Shown here: positions 21,183 to 34,209 of the stretch, piece by piece
How positions within the stretch are numbered: the first letter of the stretch is position 1
How the letters are laid out: the number at the start of each line of letters is the position of its first letter
From: Crossaster papposus
Lineage: Eukaryota > Echinodermata > Asteroidea > Velatida > Solasteridae
Assembly (NCBI GenBank): GCA_037893245.1
Contig: JBAIAA010000030.1
Location: 558,001 to 622,000 of the forward strand
Direction: 5' to 3'
DNA length: 64,000 nt
Translations under genes and position numbers: made by a program
The notes under the pieces: model-generated
What the model was told of the DNA's origin: nothing
Seen by the model: only the letters and a program-made list of their open reading frames with translations
The model's database searches: none

Positions 21183-23400
21183 ATGCCCCGGGTCAAATTG
21201 CTAATTTTGCCATTCCTGGAGGCCCCCCTCTATCTCCTAACACCCAGCCCCTTCCCGGGGCATGCTTCCCTTCATGCCCTTATTTGTGGGCGGGGATTGT
21301 GTGCACAAACCTATGGCGAATTTGAAACGCGTGTGTTAACGTTAAAATGTTCAGAAAATCGAAATAAAATACTAACAAAGCATGCCCCGGGTCAAATTGC
21401 TAATTTTGCCATTCCTGGAGGCCCCCCTCTATCTCCTAACACCCAGCCCCTTCCCGGGGCATTCTTTTCTTCATGCCCTTATTTGTGGGCGGGGATTGTG
21501 TGCACAAACCTATGGCGAATTTGAAACGCGTGTGTTAACGTTAACATTTTCAGAAAATCGAAATAAAATACTAACAAAGCATGCCCCGGGTCAAATTGCT
21601 AATTTTGCCATTCCTGGAGGCCCCCCTCTATCTCCTAACACCCAGCCCCTTCCCGGGGCATGCTTTCCTTCATGCCCTTATTTGTGGGCGGGGATTGTGT
21701 GCACAAACCTATGGCGAATTTGAAACGCGTGTGTTAACGTTAAAATTTTCAGAAAATCGAAATAAAATACTAACAAAGCATGCCCCGGGTCAAATTGCTA
21801 ATTTTGCCATTCCTGGAGGCCCCCCTCTATCTCCTAACACCCAGCCCCTTCCCGGGGCATGCTTTCCTTCATGCCCTTATTTGTGGGCGGGGATTGTGTG
21901 CACAAACCTATGGCGAATTTGAAACGCGTGTGTTAACGTTAACATTTTCAGAAAATCGAAATAAAATACTAACAAAGCATGCCCCGGGTCAAATTGCTAA
22001 TTTTGCCATTCCTGGAGGCCCCCCTCTATCTCCTAACACCCAGCCCCTTCCCGGGGCATGCTTTCCTTCATGCCCTTATTTGTGGGCGGGGATTGTGTGC
22101 ACAAACCTATGGCGAATTTGAAACGCGTGTGTTAACGTTAAAATGTTCAGAAAATCGAAATAAAATACTAACAAAGCATGCCCCGGGTCAAATTGCTAAT
22201 TTTGCCATTCCTGGAGGCCCCCCTCTATCTCCTAACACCCAGCCCCTTCCCGGGGCATTCTTTTCTTCATGCCCTTATTTGTGGGCGGGGATTGTGTGCA
22301 CAAACCTATGGCGAATTTGAAACGCGTGTGTTAACGTTAACATTTTCAGAAAATCGAAATAAAATACTAACAAAGCATGCCCCGGGTCAAATTGCTAATT
22401 TTGCCATTCCTGGAGGCCCCCCTCTATCTCCTAACACCCAGCCCCTTCCCGGGGCATGCTTTCCTTCATGCCCTTATTTGTGGGCGGGGATTGTGTGCAC
22501 AAACCTATGGCGAATTTGAAACGCGTGTGTTAACGTTAAAATTTTCAGAAAATCGAAATAAAATACTAACAAAGCATGCCCCGGGTCAAATTGCTAATTT
22601 TGCCATTCCTGGAGGCCCCCCTCTATCTCCTAACACCCAGCCCCTTCCCGGGGCATGCTTTTCTTCATGCCCTTATTTGTGGGCGGGGATTGTGTGCACA
22701 AACCTATGGCGAATTTGAAACGCGTGTGTTAACGTTAACATTTTCAGAAAATCGAAATAAAATACTAACAAAGCATGCCCCGGGTCAAATTGCTAATTTT
22801 GCCATTCCTGGAGGCCCCCCTCTATCTCCTAACACCCAGCCCCTTCCCGGGGCATGCTTTCCTTCATGCCCTTATTTGTGGGCGGGGATTGTGTGCACAA
22901 ACCTATGGCGAATTTGAAACGCGTGTGTTAACGTTAACATTTTCAGAAAATCGAAATAAAATACTAACAAAGCATGCCCCGGGTCAAATTGCTAATTTTG
23001 CCATTCCTGGAGGCCCCCCTCTATCTCCTAACACCCAGCCCCTTCCCGGGGCATGCTTTCCTTCATGCCCTTATTTGTGGGCGGGGATTGTGTGCACAAA
23101 CCTATGGCGAATTTGAAACGCGTGTGTTAACGTTAAAATGTTCAGAAAATCGAAATAAAATACTAACAAAGCATGCCCCGGGTCAAATTGCTAATTTTGC
23201 CATTCCTGGAGGCCCCCCTCTATCTCCTAACACCCAGCCCCTTCCCGGGGCATTCTTTTCTTCATGCCCTTATTTGTGGGCGGGGATTGTGTGCACAAAC
23301 CTATGGCGAATTTGAAACGCGTGTGTTAACGTTAACATTTTCAGAAAATCGAAATAAAATACTAACAAAGCATGCCCCGGGTCAAATTGCTAATTTTGCC
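21183..23400. repeat. Module of three monomer types repeated three times (offsets 796 and 995 bp)
   Basis: A run of variant types (AAAATGTTCAG followed by GGGGCATTCTTTT, then a normal copy, then AAAATTTTCAG) occurs near 21183, 21979 and 22974. The spacing is four and then five monomers, showing repeated local amplification with a changing number of monomers. Confidence 0.65.
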
Positions 23401-23569
23401 ATTCCTGGAGGCCCCCTATATCTCCTAACACCCAGCCCCTTCCCGGGGCATGCTTTCCTTCATGCCCTTATTTGTGGGCGGGGATTGTGTGCACAAACCT
23501 ATGGCGAATTTGAAACGCGTGTGTTAACGTTAAAATTTTCAGAAAATCGAAATAAAATACTAACAAAGC

Positions 23570-25160
23570 ATGCCCCGGGTCAAATTGCTAATTTTGCCAT
23601 TCCTGGAGGCCCCCCTCTATCTCCTAACACCCAGCCCCTTTCCGGGGCATGCTTTCCTTCATGTCCTTATTTGTGGGCGGGGATTGTGTGCACAAACCTA
23701 TGGCGAATTTGAAACGCGTGTGTTAACGTTAACATTTTCAGAAGATCGAAATAAAATACTAACAAAGCATGCCCCGGGTCAAATTGCTAATTTTTCCATT
23801 CCTGGAGGCCCCCCTCTATCTCCTAACACCCAGCCCCTTCCCGGGGAATGCTTTCCTGCATGCCCTTATTTGTGGGCGGGGATTGTGTGCACAAACCTAT
23901 GGCGAATTTGAAACGCGTGTGTTAACGTTAACATTTTCAGAAAATCGAAATAAAATACTAACAAAGCATGCCCCGGGTCAAATTGCAAATTTTGCCATTC
24001 CTGGAGGCCCCCCTCTATCTCCTAACACCCAGCCCCTTCCCGGGGCATGCTTTTCTTCATGCCCTTATTTGTGGGCGGGGATTGTGTGCACAAACCTATG
24101 GCGAATTTGAAACGCGTGTGTTAACGTTAACATTTTCAGAAAATCGAAATAAAATACTAACAAAGCATGCCCCGGGTCAAATTGCTAATTTTGCCATTCC
24201 TGGAGGCCCCCCTCTATCTCCTAACACCCAGCCCCTTCCCGGGGCATGCTTTCCTTCATGCCCTTATTTGTGGGCGGGGATTGTGTGCACAAACCTATGG
24301 CGAATTTGAAACGCGTGTGTTAACGTTAAAATGTTCAGAAAATCGAAATAAAATACTAACAAAGCATGCCCCGGGTCAAATTGCTAATTTTTCCATTCCT
24401 GGAGGCCCCCCTCTATCTCCTAACACCCAGCCCCTTTCCGGGGCATGCTTTCCTTCATGTCCTTATTTGTGGGCGGGGATTGTGTGCACAAACCTATGGC
24501 GAATTTGAAACGCGTGTGTTAACGTTAACATTTTCAGAAGATCGAAATAAAATACTAACAAAGCATGCCCCGGGTCAAATTGCTAATTTTTCCATTCCTG
24601 GAGGCCCCCCTCTATCTCCTAACACCCAGCCCCTTCCCGGGGAATGCTTTCCTGCATGTCCTTATTTGTGGGCGGGGATTGTGTGCACAAACCTATGGCG
24701 AATTTGAAACGCGTGTGTTAACGTTAACATTTTCAGAAAATCGAAATAAAATACTAACAAAGCATGCCCCGGGTCAAATTGCAAATTTTGCCATTCCTGG
24801 AGGCCCCCCTCTATCTCCTAACACCCAGCCCCTTCCCGGGGCATGCTTTTCTTCATGCCCTTATTTGTGGGCGGGGATTGTGTGCACAAACCTATGGCGA
24901 ATTTGAAACGCGTGTGTTAACGTTAACATTTTCAGAAAATCGAAATAAAATACTAACAAAGCATGCCCGGGGTCAAATTGCTAATTTTGCCATTCCTGGA
25001 GGCCCCCCTCTATCTCCTAACACCCAGCCCCTTCCCGGGGCATGCTTTCCTTCATGCCCTTATTTGTGGGCGGGGATTGTGTGCACAAACCTATGGCGAA
25101 TTTGAAACGCGTGTGTTAACGTTAAAATGTTCAGAAAATCGAAATAAAATACTAACAAAG
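23570..25160. repeat. Adjacent 4-monomer tandem duplication (796 bp)
   Basis: Landmarks at 23570, 23769, 23968 and 24167 recur at 24366, 24565, 24764 and 24963. The shared private variant CTTTCCTGCATG (near 23850 and 24648) marks the two copies. Small differences (TTTTTCC for TTTTGCC, and GCATGTCC for GCATGCCC in copy 2) show that the copies have since diverged slightly. Confidence 0.8.
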
Positions 25161-28100
25161 CATGCCCCGGGTCAAATTGCTAATTTTTCCATTCCTGGAG
25201 GCCCCCCTCTATCTCCTAACACCCAGCCCCTTCCCGGGGCATTCTTTTCTTCATGCCCTTATTTGTGGGCGGGGATTGTGTGCACAAACCTATGGCGAAT
25301 TTGAAACGCGTGTGTTAACGTTAACATTTTCATAAAATCGAAATAAAATACTAACAAAGCATGCCCCGGGTCAAATTGCTAATTTTGCCATTCCTGGAGG
25401 CCCCCCTCTATCTCCTAACACCCAGCCCCTTCCCGGGGCATGCTTTCCTTCATGCCCTTATTTGTGGGCGGGGATTGTGTGCACAAACCTATGGCGAATT
25501 TGAAACGCGTGTGTTAACGTTACAATTTTCAGAAAATCGAAATAAAATACTAACAAAGCATGCCCAGGGTCAAATTGCTAATTTTTCCATTCCTGGAGGC
25601 CCCCCTCTATCTCCTAACACCCAGCCCCTTCCCGGGGCATGCTTTCCTTCATGCCCTTATTTGTGGGCGGGGATTGTGTGCACAAACCTATGGCGAATTT
25701 GAAACGCGTGTGTTAACGTTAAAATTTTCAGAACATCGAAATAAAATACTAACAAAGCATGCCCCGGGTCAAATTGCTAATTTTGCCATTCCTGGAGGCC
25801 CCCCTCTATCTCCTAACACCCAGCCCCTTCCCGGGGCATGCTTTTCTTCATGCCCTTATTTGTGGGCGGGGATTGTGTGCACAAACCTATGGCGAATTTG
25901 AAACGCGTGTGTTAACGTTAACATTTTCAGAAAATCGAAATAAAATACTAACAAAGCATGCCCCGGGTCAAATTGCTAATTTTTCCATTCCTGGAGGCCC
26001 CCCTCTATCTCCTAACACCCAGCCCCTTCCCGGGGCATGCTTTCCTTCATGCCCTTATTTGTGGGCGGGGATTGTGTGCACAAACCTATGGCGAAATTGA
26101 AACGCGTGTGTTAACGTTAACATTTTCAGAAAATCGAAATAAAATACTAACAAAGCATGCCCCGGGTCAAATTGCTAATTTTGCCATTCCTGGAGGCCCC
26201 CCTCTATCTCCTAACACCCAGCCCCTTCCCGGGGCATGCTTTCCTTCATGCCCTTATTTGTGGGCGGGGATTGTGTGCACAAACCTATGGCGAATTTGAA
26301 ACGCGTGTGTTAACGTTACAATTTTCAGAAAATCGAAATAAAATACTAACAAAGCATGCCCCGGGTCAAATTGCTAATTTTGCCATTCCTGGAGGCCCCC
26401 TTCTATCTCCTAACGCCCAGCCCCTTCCCGGGGCATTCTTTTCTTCATGCCCTTATTTGTGGGCGGGGATTGTGTGCACAAACCTATGGCGAATTTGAAA
26501 CGCGTGTGTTAACGTTAACATTTTCAGAAAATCGAAATAAAATACTAACAAAGCATGCCCAGGGTCAAATTGCTAATTTTGCCATTCCTGGAGGCCCCCC
26601 CTCTATCTCCTAACACCCAGCCCCTTCCCGGCGCATGCTTTCCTTCATGCCCTTATTTGTTGGCGGGGATTGTGTGCACAAACCTATGGCGAATTTGAAA
26701 CGCGTGTGTTAACGTTAACATTTTCAGAAAATCGAAATAAAATACTAACAAAGCATGCCCCGGGTCAAATTGCTAATTTTGCCATTCCTGGAGGCCCCCC
26801 TCTATCTCCTAACACCCAGCCCCTTCCCGGGGCATTCTTTTCTTCATGCCCTTATTTGTGGGCGGGGATTGTGTGCACAAACCTATGGCGAATTTGAAAC
26901 GCGTGTGTTAACGTTAACATTTTCAGAAAATCGAAATAAAATACTAACAAAGCATGCCCCGGGTCAAATTGCTAATTTTGCCATTCCTAGAGGCCCCCCT
27001 CTATCTCCTAACACCCAGCCCCTTCCCGGGGCATGCTTTCCTTCATGCCTTTATTTGTGGGCGGGGATTGTGTGCACAAACCTATGGCGAATTTGAAACG
27101 CGTGTGTTAACGTTAAAATTTTCAGAAAATCGAAATAAAATACTAACAAAGCATGCCCCGGGTCAAATTGCTAATTTTGCCATTCCTGGAGGCCCCCCTC
27201 TATCTCCTAACACCCAGCCCCTTCCCGGGGCATGCTTTCCTTCATGTCCTTATTTGTGGGCGGGGATTGTGTGCACAAACCTATGGCGAATTTGAAACGC
27301 GTGTGTTAACGTTAACATTTTCAGAAGATCGAAATAAAATACTAACAAAGCATGCCCCGGGTCAAATTGCTAATTTTTCCATTCCTGGAGGCCCCCCTCT
27401 ATCTCCTAACACCCAGCCCCTTCCCGGGGAATGCTTTCCTTCATGCCCTTATTTGTGGGCGGGGATTGTGTGCACAAACCTATGGCGAATTTGAAACGCG
27501 TGTGTTAACGTTAACATTTTCAGAAAATCGAAATAAAATACTAACAAAGCATGCCCCGGGTCAAATTGCAAATTTTGCCATTCCTGGAGGCCCCCCTCTA
27601 TCTCCTAACACCCAGCCCCTTCCCGGGGCATGCTTTTCTTCATGCCCTTATTTGTGGGCGGGGATTGTGTGCACAAACCTATGGCGAATTTGAAACGCGT
27701 GTGTTAACGTTAACATTTTCAGAAAATCGAAATAAAATACTAACAAAGCATGCCCCGGGTCAAATTGCTAATTTTGCCATTCCTGGAGGCCCCCCTCTAT
27801 CTCCTAACACCCAGCCCCTTCCCGGGGCATGCTTTCCTTCATGCCCTTATTTGTGGGCGGGGATTGTGTGCACAAACCTATGGCGAAATTGAAACGCGTG
27901 TGTTAACGTTAACATTTTCAGAAAATCGAAATAAAATACTAACAAAGCATGCCCCGGGTCAAATTGCTAATTTTGCCATTCCTGGAGGCCCCCTCTATCT
28001 CCTAACACCCAGCCCCTTCCCGGGGCATGCTTTCCTTCATGCCCTTATTTGTGGGCGGGGATTGTGTGCACAAACCTATGGCGAATTTGAAACGCGTGTG

Positions 28101-28385
28101 TTAACGTTACAATTTTCAGAAAATCGAAATAAAATACTAACAAAGCATGCCCCGGGTCAAATTGCTAATTTTGCCATTCCTGGAGGCCCCCCTCTATCTT
28201 CTAACGCCCAGCCCCTTCCCGGGGCATTCTTTTCTTCATGCCCTTATTTGTGGGCGGGGATTGTGTGCACAAACCTATGGCGAATTTGAAACGCGTGTGT
28301 TAACGTTAACATTTTCAGAAAATCGAAATAAAATACTAACAAAGCATGCCCAGGGTCAAATTGCAAATTTTGCCATTCCTGGAGG

Positions 28386-28397
28386 CCCCCCCCCCCC
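28386..28397 (+). repeat. Expanded C tract in one monomer (12 C)
   Basis: A 12-C run, making the monomer 205 bp. It is the sister of the expanded copy near 20.2 kb by shared flanking variants, and differs from it by one C. Confidence 0.9.
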
Positions 28398-28699
28398 TCT
28401 ATCTCCTAACACCCAGCCCCTTCCCGGCGCATGCTTTCCCTCATGCCCTTATTTGTGGGCGGGGATTGTGTGCACAAACCTATGGCGAATTTGAAACGCA
28501 TGTGTTAACGTTAAAATTTTCAGAAAATCGAAATAAAATACTAACAAAGAATGCCCCGGGTCAAATTGCTAATTTTGCCATTCCTGGAGGCCCCCCTCTA
28601 TCTCCTAACACCCAACCCCTTCCCGGGGCATGCTTTCCTTCATGCCCTTATTTGTGGGCGGGGATTGTGTGCACAAACCTATGGCGAATTTGAAACGCG

Positions 28700-31600
28700 T
28701 GTGTTAACGTTAACATTTTCAGAAAATCGAAATAAAATACTAACAAAGCATGTCCCGGGTCAAATTGCTAATTTTGCCATTCCTGGAGGCCCCCCTCTAT
28801 CTCCTAACACCCAGCCCCTTCCCGGGGCATGCTTTCCTTCATGTCCTTATTTGTGGGCGGGGATTGTGTGCACAAACCTATGGCGAATTTGAAACGCGTG
28901 TGTTAACGTTAACATTTTCAGAAGATCGAAATAAAATACTAACAAAGCATGCCCCGGGTCAAATTGCTAATTTTTCCATTCCTGGAGGCCCCCCTCTATC
29001 TCCTAACACCCAGCCTCTTCCCGGGGCATGCTTTCCTTCATGCCCTTATTTGTGGGCGGGGATTGTGTGCACAAACCTATGGCGAATTTGAAACGCGTGT
29101 GTTAACGTTAAAACTTTCAGAAGATTGAAATAAAATACTAACAAAGCATGCCCCGGGTCAAATTTCTAATTTTGCCATTCCTGGAGGCCCCCCTCTATCT
29201 CCTAACACCCAGCCCCTTCCCGGGGAATGCTTTCCTTCATGCCCTTATTTGTGGGCGGGGATTGTGTGCACAAACCTATGGCGAATTTGAAACGCGTGTG
29301 TTAACGTTAACATTTTCAGAAAATCGAAATAAAATACTAACAAAGCATGCCCCGGGTCAAATTGCAAATTTTGCCATTCCTGGAGGCCCCCCCTCTATCT
29401 CCTAACACCCAGCCCCTTCCCGGCGCATGCTTCCCTTCATGCCCTTATTTGTGGGCGGGGATTGTGTGCACAAACCTATGGCGAATTTGAAACGCGTGTG
29501 TTAACGTTAAAATTTTCAGAAAATCGAAATAAAATACTAACAAAGCATGCCCCGGGTCAAATTGCTAATTTTGCCATTCCTGGAGGCCCCCCTCTATCTC
29601 CTAACACCCAACCCCTTCCCGGGGCATGCTTTCCTTCATGCCCTTATTTGTGGGCGGGGATTGTGTGCACAAACCTATGGCGAATTTGAAACGCGTGTGT
29701 TAACGTTAAAATTTTCAGAAATTCGAAATAAAATACTAACAGAGCATGCCCCGGGTCAAATTGCTAATTTTGCCATTCCTGGAGGCCCCTCTCTATCTCC
29801 TAACACCCAGCCCCTTCACGGGGCATGCTTTTCTTCATGCCCTTATTTGTGGGCGGGGATTGTGTGCACAAACCTATGGCGAATTTGAAACGCGTGTGTT
29901 AACGTTAACATTTTCAGAAAATCGAAATAAAATACTAACAAAGCATGCCCCGGGTCAAATTGCTAATTTTGCCATTCCTGGAGGCCCCCCTCTATCTCCT
30001 AACACCCAGCCCCTTCCCGGGGCATGCTTTCCTTCATGCCCTTATTTGTGGGCGGGGATTGTGTGCACAAACCTATGGCGAATTTGAAACGCGTGTGTTA
30101 ACGTTACAATTTTCAGAAAATCGAAATAAAATACTAACAAAGCATGCCCAGGGTCAAATTGCTAATTTTGCCATTCCTGGAGGCCCCCTTCTATCTCCTA
30201 ACACCCAGCCCCTTCCCGGGGCATGCTTTCCTTCATGCCCTTATTTGTGGGCGGGGATTGTGTGCACAAACCTATGGCGAATTTGAAACGCGTGTGTTAA
30301 CGTTAAACTTTTCAGAACATCGAAATAAAATACTAACAAAGCATGCCCCGGGTCAAATTGCTAATTTTGCCATTCCTGGAGGCCCCCCTCTATCTCCTAA
30401 CACCCAGCCCCTTCCCAGGGCATGCTTTTCTTCATGCCCTTATTTGTGGGCGGGGATTGTGTGCACAAACCTATGGCAAATTTGAAACGCGTGTGTTAAC
30501 GTTAACATTTTCAGAAAATCGAAATAAAATACTAACAAAGCATGCCCCGGGTCAAATTGCTAATTTTGCCATTCCTGGAGGCCCCCCTCTATCTCCTAAC
30601 ACCCAGCCCCTTCCCGGGGCATGCTTTCCTTCATGCCCTTATTTGTGGGCGGGGATTGTGTGCACAAACCTATGGCGAATTTGAAACGCGTGTGTTAACG
30701 TTAACATTTTCAGAAAATCGAAATAAAATACTAACAAAGCATGCCCCGGGTCAAATTGCTAATTTTGCCATTCCTGGAGGCCCCCCTCTATCTCCTAACA
30801 CCCAGCCCCTTCCCGGGGCATGCTTTCCTTCATGTCCTTATTTGTGGGCGGGGATTGTGTGCACAAACCTATGGCGAATTTGAAACGCGTGTGTTAACGT
30901 TAACATTTTCAGAAGATCGAAATAAAATACTAACAAAGCATGCCCCGGGTCAAATTGCTAATTTTTCCATTCCTGGAGGCCCCCCTCTATCTCCTAACAC
31001 CCAGCCCCTTCCCGGGGAATGCTTTCCTTCATGCCCTTATTTGTGGGCGGGGATTGTGTGCACAAACCTATGGCGAATTTGAAACGCGTGTGTTAACGTT
31101 AACATTTTCAGAAAATCGAAATAAAATACTAACAAAGCATGCCCCGGGTCAAATTGCAAATTTTGCCATTCCTGGAGGCCCCCCTCTATCTCCTAACACC
31201 CAGCCCCTTCCCGGGGCATGCTTTCCTTCATGCCCTTATTTGTGGGCGGGGATTGTGTGCACAAACCTATGGCGAATTTGAAACGCGTGTGTTAACGTTA
31301 ACATTTTCAGAAAATCGAAATAAAATACTAACAAAGCATGTCCCGGGTCAAATTGCTAATTTTGCCATTCCTGGAGGCCCCCCTCTATCTCCTAACACCC
31401 AGCCCCTTCCCGGGGTATGCTTTCCTTCATGTCCTTATTTGTGGGCGGGAATTGTGTGCACAAACCTATGGCGAATTTGAAACGCGTGTGTTAACGTTAA
31501 CATTTTCAGAAGATCGAAATAAAATACTAACAAAGCATGCCCCGGGTCAAATTGCTAATTTTTCCATTCCTGGAGGCCCCCCTCTATCTCCTAACACCCA

Positions 31601-32690
31601 GCCTCTTCCCGGGGCATGCTTTCCTTCATGCCCTTATTTGTGGGCGGGGATTGTGTGCACAAACCTATGGCGAATTTGAAACGCGTGTGTTAACGTTAAA
31701 ACTTTCAGAAGATTGAAATAAAATACTAACAAAGCATGCCCCGGGTCAAATTTCTAATGTTGCCATTCCTGGAGGCCCCCCTCTATCTCCTAACACCCAG
31801 CCCCTTCCCGGGGAATGCTTTCCTTCATGCCCTTATTTGTGGGCGGGGATTGTGTGCACAAACCTATGGCGAATTTGAAACGCGTGTGTTAACGTTAACA
31901 TTTTCAGAAAATCGAAATAAAATACTAACAAAGCATGCCCCGGGTCAAATTGCAAATTTTGCCATTCCTGGAGGCCCCCCCTCTATCTCCTAACACCTAG
32001 CCCCTTCCCGGCGCATGCTTTCCTTCATGCCCTTATTTGTGGGCGGGGATTGTGTGCACAAACCTATGGCGAATTTGAAACGCGTGTGTTAACGTTAAAA
32101 TTTTCAGAAAATCGAAATAAAATACTAACAAAGCATGCCCCGGGTCAAATTGCTAATTTTGCCATTCCTGGAGGCCCCCCTCTATCTCCTAACACCCAAC
32201 CCCTTCCCGGGGCATGCTTTCCTTCATGCCCTTATTTGTGGGCGGGGATTGTGTGCACAAACCTATGGCGAATTTGAAACGCGTGTGTTAACGTTAAAAT
32301 TTTCAGAAATTCGAAATAAAATACTAACAGAGCATGCCCCGGGTCAAATTGCTAATTTTGCCATTCCTGGAGGCCCCCCTCTATCTCCTAACACCCAGCC
32401 CCTTCACGGGGCATGCTTTTCTTCATGCCCTTATTTGTGGGCGGGGATTGTGTGCACAAACCTATGGCGAATTTAAAAACGCGTGTGTTAACGTTAACAT
32501 TTTCAGAAAATCGAAATAAAATACTAACAAAGCATGCCCCGGGTCAAATTGCTAATTTTGCCATTCCTGGAGGCCCCCCTCTATCTCCTAACACCCAGCC
32601 CCTTCCCGGGGCATGCTTTCCTTCATGCCCTTATTTGTGGGCGGGGATTGTGTGCACAAACCTATGGCGAATTTGAAACGCGTGTGTTAA
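28700..32690. repeat. Higher-order duplication, 13-monomer period (2,588 bp)
   Basis: From about 28700 to about 30170 the sequence repeats at an offset of 2,588 bp, including the rare variants GCATGTCCCGG, AAAACTTTCAGAAGATTG, AGAAATTCG and CTTCACGGGG. After an extra A in copy 2 (GAATTTAAAAACGCG near 32470) the offset becomes 2,589 bp. One further monomer present near 30144 is absent from the corresponding place in copy 2. Confidence 0.85.
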
Positions 32691-34209
32691 CGTTACAATT
32701 TTCAGAAAATCGAAATAAAATACTAACAAAGCATGCCCAGGGTCAAATTGCTAATTTTGCCATTCCTGGAGGCCCCCCTCTATCTCCTAACACCCAGCCC
32801 CTTCCCGGGGCATGCTTTTCTTCATGCCCTTATTTGTGGGCGGGGATTGTGTGCACAAACCTATGGCAAATTTGAAACGCGTGTGTTAACGTTAACATTT
32901 TCAGAAAATCGAAATAAAATATTAACAAAGTTTGCCCCGGGTCAAATTGCTAATTTTGCCATTCCTGGAGGCCCCCCTCTATCTCCTAACACCCAGCCCC
33001 TTCCCGGGGCATGCTTTCCTTCATGCCCTTATTTGTGGGCGGGGATTGTGTGCACAAACCTATGGCGAATTTGAAACGCGTGTGTTAACGTTAAAATTTT
33101 CAGAAAATCGAAATAAAATACTAACAAAGCATGCCCCGGGTCAAATTGCTAATTTTGCCATTCCTGGAGGCCCCCCTCTATCTCCTAACACCCAGCCCCT
33201 TCCCGGGGCATGCTTTCCTTCATGTCCTTATTTGTGGGCGGGGATTGTGTGCACAAACCTATGGCGAATTTGAAACGCGTGTGTTAACGTTAACATTTTC
33301 AGAAGATCGAAATAAAATACTAACAAAGCATGCCCCGGGTCAAATTGCTAATTTGTCCATTCCTGGAGGCCCCCCTCTATCTCCTAACACCCAGCCCCTT
33401 CCCGGGGAATGCTTTCCTTCATGCCCTTATTTGTGGGCGGGGATTGTGTGCACAAACCTATGGCGAATTTGAAACGCGTGTGTTAACGTTAACATTTTCA
33501 GAAAATCGAAATAAAATACTAACAAAGCATGCCCCGGTTCAAATTGCAAATTTTGCCATTCCTGGAGGCCCCCCTCTATCTCCTAACACCCAGCCCCTTC
33601 CCGGGGCATGCTTTCCTTCATGCCCTTATTTGTGGGCGGGGATTGTGTGCACAAACCTATGGCGAATTTGAAACGCGTGTGTTAACGTTACAATTTTCAG
33701 AAAATCGAAATAAAATACTAACAAAGCATGCCCAGGGTCAAATTGCTAATTTTGCCATTCCTGGAGGCCCCCCTCTATCTCCTAACACCCAGCCCCTTCC
33801 CGGGGCATGCTTTCCTTCATGCCCTTATTTGTGGGCGGGGATTGTGTGCACAAACCTATGGCGAATTTGAAACGCGTGTGTTAACGTTAAAATTTTCAGA
33901 ACATCGAAATAAAATACTAACAAAGCATGCCCCGGGTCAAATTGCTAATTTTGCCATTCCTGGAGGCCCCCCTCTATCTCCTAACACCCAGCCCCTTCCC
34001 GGGGCATGCTTTTCTTCATGCCCTTATTTGTGGGCGGGGATTGTGTGCACAAACCTATGGCGAATTTGAAACGCGTGTGTTAACGTTAACATTTTCAGAA
34101 AATTGAAATAAAATACTAACAAAGCATGCCCCGGGTCAAATTGCTAATTTTTCCATTCCTGGAGGCCCCCCTCTATCTCCTAACACCCAGCCCCTTCACG
34201 GGGCATGCT

